DNA of 64,000 nt from Bradysia coprophila. Lineage: Eukaryota; Arthropoda; Insecta; Diptera; Sciaridae. Below the pieces are notes generated by a model. It had not been told where the DNA came from and searched no databases. It was given only the letters and a program-made list of their open reading frames with translations. The DNA is taken from the NCBI RefSeq assembly GCF_014529535.1, contig NW_023503493.1:5116001-5180000 (forward strand). The letters run 5' to 3'. A program made the translations under genes and the position numbers. Each line of letters starts with the position of its first letter. Position 1 is the stretch's first letter. This document shows, in pieces, positions 59,970-64,000 of this stretch.

Positions 59970-61155
59970 CACGGTGGGGCTGAACGATCTTTAAATAAAA
60001 GTGTAAGGTAACATCCCGGGTTTTTTCATAAGTGAGAAGTGCTTAACAAGTAAACAAGTTTTAGCAAAATCCCCTGAGAACCAGCATCAGCGCCAGCCAG
60101 GGCTTGTGAAACACTGAGGACTTTAAGACTGACATTGGATTTTGTAGAGGGACAAATTCTAAGAGGTGTAAAACGTGTTGCTCTCGACATTTTCTTCATA
60201 AAGCAATTGCAGCTGAAAGTCAAAATTTCAGAATGTTGAAAGACTAATATCTCCCTGACGAAGTAACTGAGAAAGCCTCTAAATGGTAATCCCAGACTAG
60301 TTTTGAAAACCCTTTCGAACAGCAAAACAAATATTTTTGAAAGTTTCTACACCTTTCTGATAGGATTACTACATATCAATGTAATGCTCATGTGATAGCC
60401 TGGGGTCTTACCTTTACAACGATACCAAATATGCCATGAAGATGAACAAAAACGAATACTTTAATCAAAAAATGATCGAAAGATCTGAAAAAGACCTCAA
60501 ATTGTAATATAATCTTGAAAATGATAATTTTATCTAGATAGCTCTAGATCTGCGAGCAGAACGACCTCGATACAAAACTCTTTCTTAATATTTCTTGTAC
60601 AGGATCAAGCATGGCATATTTGATATCGTTGTAAAGCTGAGATCCCAAGCTATCACATTAGCAACACATTGATATGAAATAATCCTACCAGAAAGGTATA
60701 GACGCGGCCAAAGTTTGCTGAGGGTAACCTAAAAGTACAATTTCTGAAAATGTAACAGAGAACTTCGATTCAAAAATATTCGAAAACGGTTTGCAAAACT
60801 AGTCTGGCATTACCATTTAAAGACTTCCTCAGTTGCTTCGTAAGGGAGATATCAGTCTTTCAATATGGTGAAATTTTGACTTTCAGCTGCTGTTCCTCTA
60901 TGAAGAAAATGTCGAGAGCAATAATTTTTACACTGTAAGTCTTAGAATTTGTCCTTCTATCAATTCCAATGTCAGTCTTAGGTCCTCAGTGTTTCACAAG
61001 CCCTGACTGGCGCTGATGCTGGTTCTCAGAAACAGCTCAGGGGATTTTGCTAAAACTTGTTTACTTGAATAGCACTTCCATCCACCAAATCACTTATGAA
61101 AAAACCCGGGATGTTAACTTACACTTTTATTTAAAGTTCGTTCAGCCCCACCGTG
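59970..61155. mobile_element. CMC/Chapaev-like foldback, 1186 bp, 4-bp target duplication ATCT
   Basis: The ends CACGGTGGGGCTGAACG and complement are the same family as 46052-47027, flanked by ATCT at 59966-59969 and 61156-61159. The arms are about 500 bp and more diverged than in the other copy, so this is probably the older insertion. Confidence 0.8.
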
Positions 61156-61290
61156 ATCTGTTATCGATAACAACTTCAGGAATAAATGACAAGCCCGGAC
61201 GAATGCGTAAAAAATTATGTTCAAAACAAATGAAGTAAAAGATTTTAAATCAATCTCTTAACTATACTTAGATCAAATGAAGTAATAGAT
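61156..61290 (+). repeat. Copy of the AAATGAAGTAAAAGATTT family abutting the CMC-like element
   Basis: The copy starts ATCTGTTATCGATAAC, whose first four bases are the duplicated target of the adjacent element. It contains AAATGAAGTAAAAGATTT and AAATGAAGTAATAGATCAG 46 bp apart. The other CMC-like element, at 46052, also sits beside a copy of this repeat. Confidence 0.65.
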
Positions 61291-62689
61291 CAGATGGTAA
61301 AACCGCCTAGGGCCTGTAACAGGTTAAATTTATCCATGATTTATCTCTAACTTTAAAGACACTCACGAAGAATTTTGAGACAGAAGTTTATCCGATTATA
61401 ACATAACATATTATCAGTAATCGAGACGAGTATCTAGTCTGGTACTTTGATCGAAGTATTTTCAAAAGTTCACACAATAGTCTTTAAATCTACTTCGCCC
61501 TTTAATAAACGACGAGGATAGACCAGAGGTAACGTCTCATTTTAAATTTTGAATTTAGTCAAAGTCACAATAAGTGTTTCCACGATTCACGATTGACTTG
61601 AGAACTTTGAAACAAATAGAAAATGCAATTAAATCCTGAGCCAACTGCAAAGCAGATTTCCTTCCCAAAATCCCGTTTTCTAATTAAATCAACAACGACA
61701 TTTTAACTGTGACATGATTGAGTTGAATATGCTAATCGAAACACTTAACTAACATTCACCGAAAGGAAAGACACGAAGCAGAAGCAAGAAAAAAATCGTT
61801 ATTTACGTAATAATCCCTTTTGCCATTGTTGCAACTTGAACACCTTTTTTCTCATGTAGCGTACCTACCACACCACATTTTGTTTATAATACGAAATGAA
61901 TGAATATTTTCATTAACTACAACGCAGCCATAAATCCCAGTTCCTAATCTCTTGACAAGCATATCAATGTACAAGGAGCAAGATAATAAGTATCCTTCTA
62001 CCAAGCAAATATCAATAACAACCCCAAAATAAATTGCTCTCTAAGGCTCGATTCGATATGAACAGGGAAAAAAAATAACTTTGCACAATGAAACACTAAC
62101 AGAGAAGAGGCACCGAACGAGAAAAAAACAGGCACACATCCAATTCGATTGTGTATATTGTAACATGAAAGAAAATGTTCTGTTCATCATCATAAAAGGA
62201 TTTTGAAAGGGCGTGGCCAAACGGATAAAAATATGTTGAATGCCATCCCTCCCTCGTACACAAACACATACACACAGAGCGCCGTAACATCGGTATGATT
62301 GTGCAACATAAAATGATTTTGATTGGTCGATCGCTAAGGGTTGCAACTCTTGAAAACATAAGTATTTTCAACCACTTATCATTAGTGTTTGGCACTTTAG
62401 TCGACAGTCAAGAATTTACAATCCTCAGCATAACTGGTTGCTTTTGGAGAACTCTTCGTGTTTTCCTCTTTAATAGTTTTGAGTGGTCGGTGTTGTTCAG
62501 TAGATGCATTTAAACGGTTCTTAGAAGAAGTGCTTTTTTTTGTTGTGCTTGATATGATTGGCAATGTAATCATGAGGACAGTTCTACAGTGATTTGGTTC
62601 GACACGGTCAATTCGAAATGGAAATTTTTGTTTGAAAAGATTTTGTGCGATTTTTATCCAGTTTTTTTTTCGATCGCTGAAACATTGCC
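61291..62689. other. No gene recognised
   Basis: AT-rich sequence with no strong inverted repeat. The open frames overlap a (GT/CA)-rich patch near 62265-62280 and look incidental. Confidence 0.4.
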
Positions 62690-62723
62690 TTGAACATTTT
62701 TTTCGACAATTCACCGGTAAATA

Positions 62724-62924
62724 AAACCAAAGTAATCGTGGCTGACATAAAAAAGCGACGGTGCACACCGTCACCATCACCGAAACGTGTAACACCTCCA
62801 CAAATCGGAAATATAATGGCACCATCTGGACCATTTTTAACGTGGTCGCCAATACTGTTGCCGCCGTGGGGCTTGTATCCGGGACTTTATCCGGCTGCAC
62901 TGCGATCAGCATTACCAGGGTCAG
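62724..62924 (+). CDS. Possible internal exon, unidentified regulator-like protein
   Basis: The plus-strand frame reads ...IKKRRCTPSPSPKRVTPP, then GNIMAPSGPFLTWSPILLPP and WGLYPGLYPAALRSALPG, up to a possible donor CCAGG|GTCAGT at about 62924/62925. Basic and Ser-Pro-rich sequence followed by a Pro/Leu/Trp-rich stretch resembles a transcription-factor linker, and GC content is higher than nearby. The nearest acceptor (CCAAAG|TA, about 62733) is weak. An antisense frame of 171 aa (62912-62397, ATG start) overlaps it. At most one of the two is likely real, and I favour the plus strand on composition only. Confidence 0.3.
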
Positions 62925-62935
62925 TTTATTTATGA

Positions 62936-64000
62936 TTAAATGTTTTCAAGTTTTTGTGAACAAGGACAGTAAATGTGTTCAGTGAATCTATTACTTCGTT
63001 TGTTGAATGCATCGATTAGTGTCGGTTTGAACATACATTTTCCTATATGATAGAAACGTAGCTACAGTTCATCGGTCTTTGTGCATTTAATTGTCTAAAA
63101 CAGTCGTTTATAAAAGGTCGCTTAACGATATCCTTAATTTATGAAACTTTTCTTGTTAGCTAATTCCAAATCATATTTTTGTCGACTTAACTACTTTACG
63201 ATGGTCGTAAAATTGCATACATTCCGAACCTTTCACTTCACATAGAAAACTGTACGTGCGGGCCCGGGCTAAATTTATTTTGGAAATATTACCGCTCAAG
63301 TTCTTTGTAGTGTGGGAACAGTACAGGAGCAGTATATGTTCGCAAGCAATGGGTCTGTGTAAACTTGGAATGTCTCGAAATTATAACTTTTAGTCGAATT
63401 CTCTTAACAAATTTTACAAACGAAGAATAGTCCGAGTCAGGACATCCGCCCAAAATTTTCACGAACTCAACTCTGACGTCTGTAAATTCAATGAAACTCA
63501 GCAAAATTCAAGAAAAAATTTTCAGAAAGTTTTAGAGAAGATTCAAAGTAGAAAGACAATTTGGTTGGGATAACGTTGTATAAGAGAGTTTTTTACCAGG
63601 TCTTGTACGTAGATAGCATGCCAAAGATCATTATTTTCCCCGAAAAAAATCTTTTGTTTCAATTAACTTTCTAAATTTTCTATTACACTAAATGAACCTG
63701 CATGTATTCTCTACTATCAACTGCTAATCAAACATCAATAAATTCCTCCGAAAAAAATCATTTTCTTTATCTAGTTCACGTTCTAAAGGATCTCTCCTCT
63801 TACCTGTAGTGGTTGCGGCACCTTTTGATTCATAAGTCAAACAACTGAACGTTGTTGAAACAATAAATTGCTGAAGTTCAAGTTCTATTCATTTTTCTAC
63901 TAAAAGCAATTTTACGACAAGCACGAAGAGCGTAAAAACATGAAGTACCAGAAGATGTGTGTGCACATCTGGTGAATTTTAAATTCCTATCGGTATGTGT
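62936..64000. other. No gene recognised to the end of the window
   Basis: Apart from a TCTATTACTTCGTTTG box near 62988, related to the dispersed family, nothing is identifiable. Confidence 0.4.

Noticed and set aside
37512..62924. Splicing of the 37512-37600 exon directly to the frame near 62.7 kb
   Set aside because: The donor leaves two bases, while the only visible acceptor (CCAAAG|TA) requires one, so the phases do not fit.

Overview
The window is insect nuclear DNA, most probably from a dipteran and perhaps a lower (nematoceran) fly. It is AT-rich, its genes have short GT-AG introns, and its Raf kinase resembles Drosophila pole hole down to the last residues. Only three genes can be rebuilt with confidence. 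On the minus strand, Raf occupies 5219-11767: seven coding exons giving 702 aa, with a BRAF-type N-terminal exon separated from the rest by a transposon-filled 4.1-kb intron. On the plus strand, the splicing factor PRPF38B occupies 16215-17554 (four exons, 344 aa). On the minus strand, the HOPS subunit Vps39 occupies 24201-27319 (seven exons, 896 aa). A plus-strand first coding exon at 37512-37600 and a possible exon near 62.7-62.9 kb suggest one or two more genes whose other exons I could not find. The genes are ordinary housekeeping or signalling genes and do not form a functional cluster.

Most of the remaining sequence is mobile or once-mobile DNA. The dominant form is the foldback: two inverted arms around a small loop, 69 bp to 2.5 kb long. 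Several still show target-site duplications that place them in superfamilies. hAT-like (8 bp) elements lie at 3816-3884, 28281-28573, 43475-43660 and probably 32734-35194. CMC/Chapaev-like (4 bp, CACGGTG ends) elements lie at 46052-47027 and 59970-61155. TA-flanked, mariner-like elements lie at 2117-2927, 30892-31099, 32916-33542, 35334-35455 and 59581-59729. Two composite elements at about 8391-9960 and 12005-13136 have sub-terminal inverted repeats and a 3' hairpin, as in Helentron-type non-autonomous elements. Retroelement relics lie at 19.4-20.15, 21.6-23.0, 48.3-48.7 and 50.7-51.2 kb. A decayed leucine-rich-repeat fragment lies at 20.9-21.24 kb.

The most unusual region is 53756-58078. 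It is a palindromic array of a 432-bp unit, with four complete minus-strand copies, a pivot near 55603 and seven plus-strand copies. Each complete copy carries a 74-nt tRNA-like sequence with Pol III A and B boxes. Both outer ends of the array, and its shortened internal units, break at the same position, which reveals an underlying SINE-like element of about 196 bp. A second, probably uncatalogued repeat family ends in AAATGAAGTAAAAGATTT and is scattered at least nine times through 28-61 kb. No rRNA gene, intact tRNA gene, CRISPR array or intact virus was seen.
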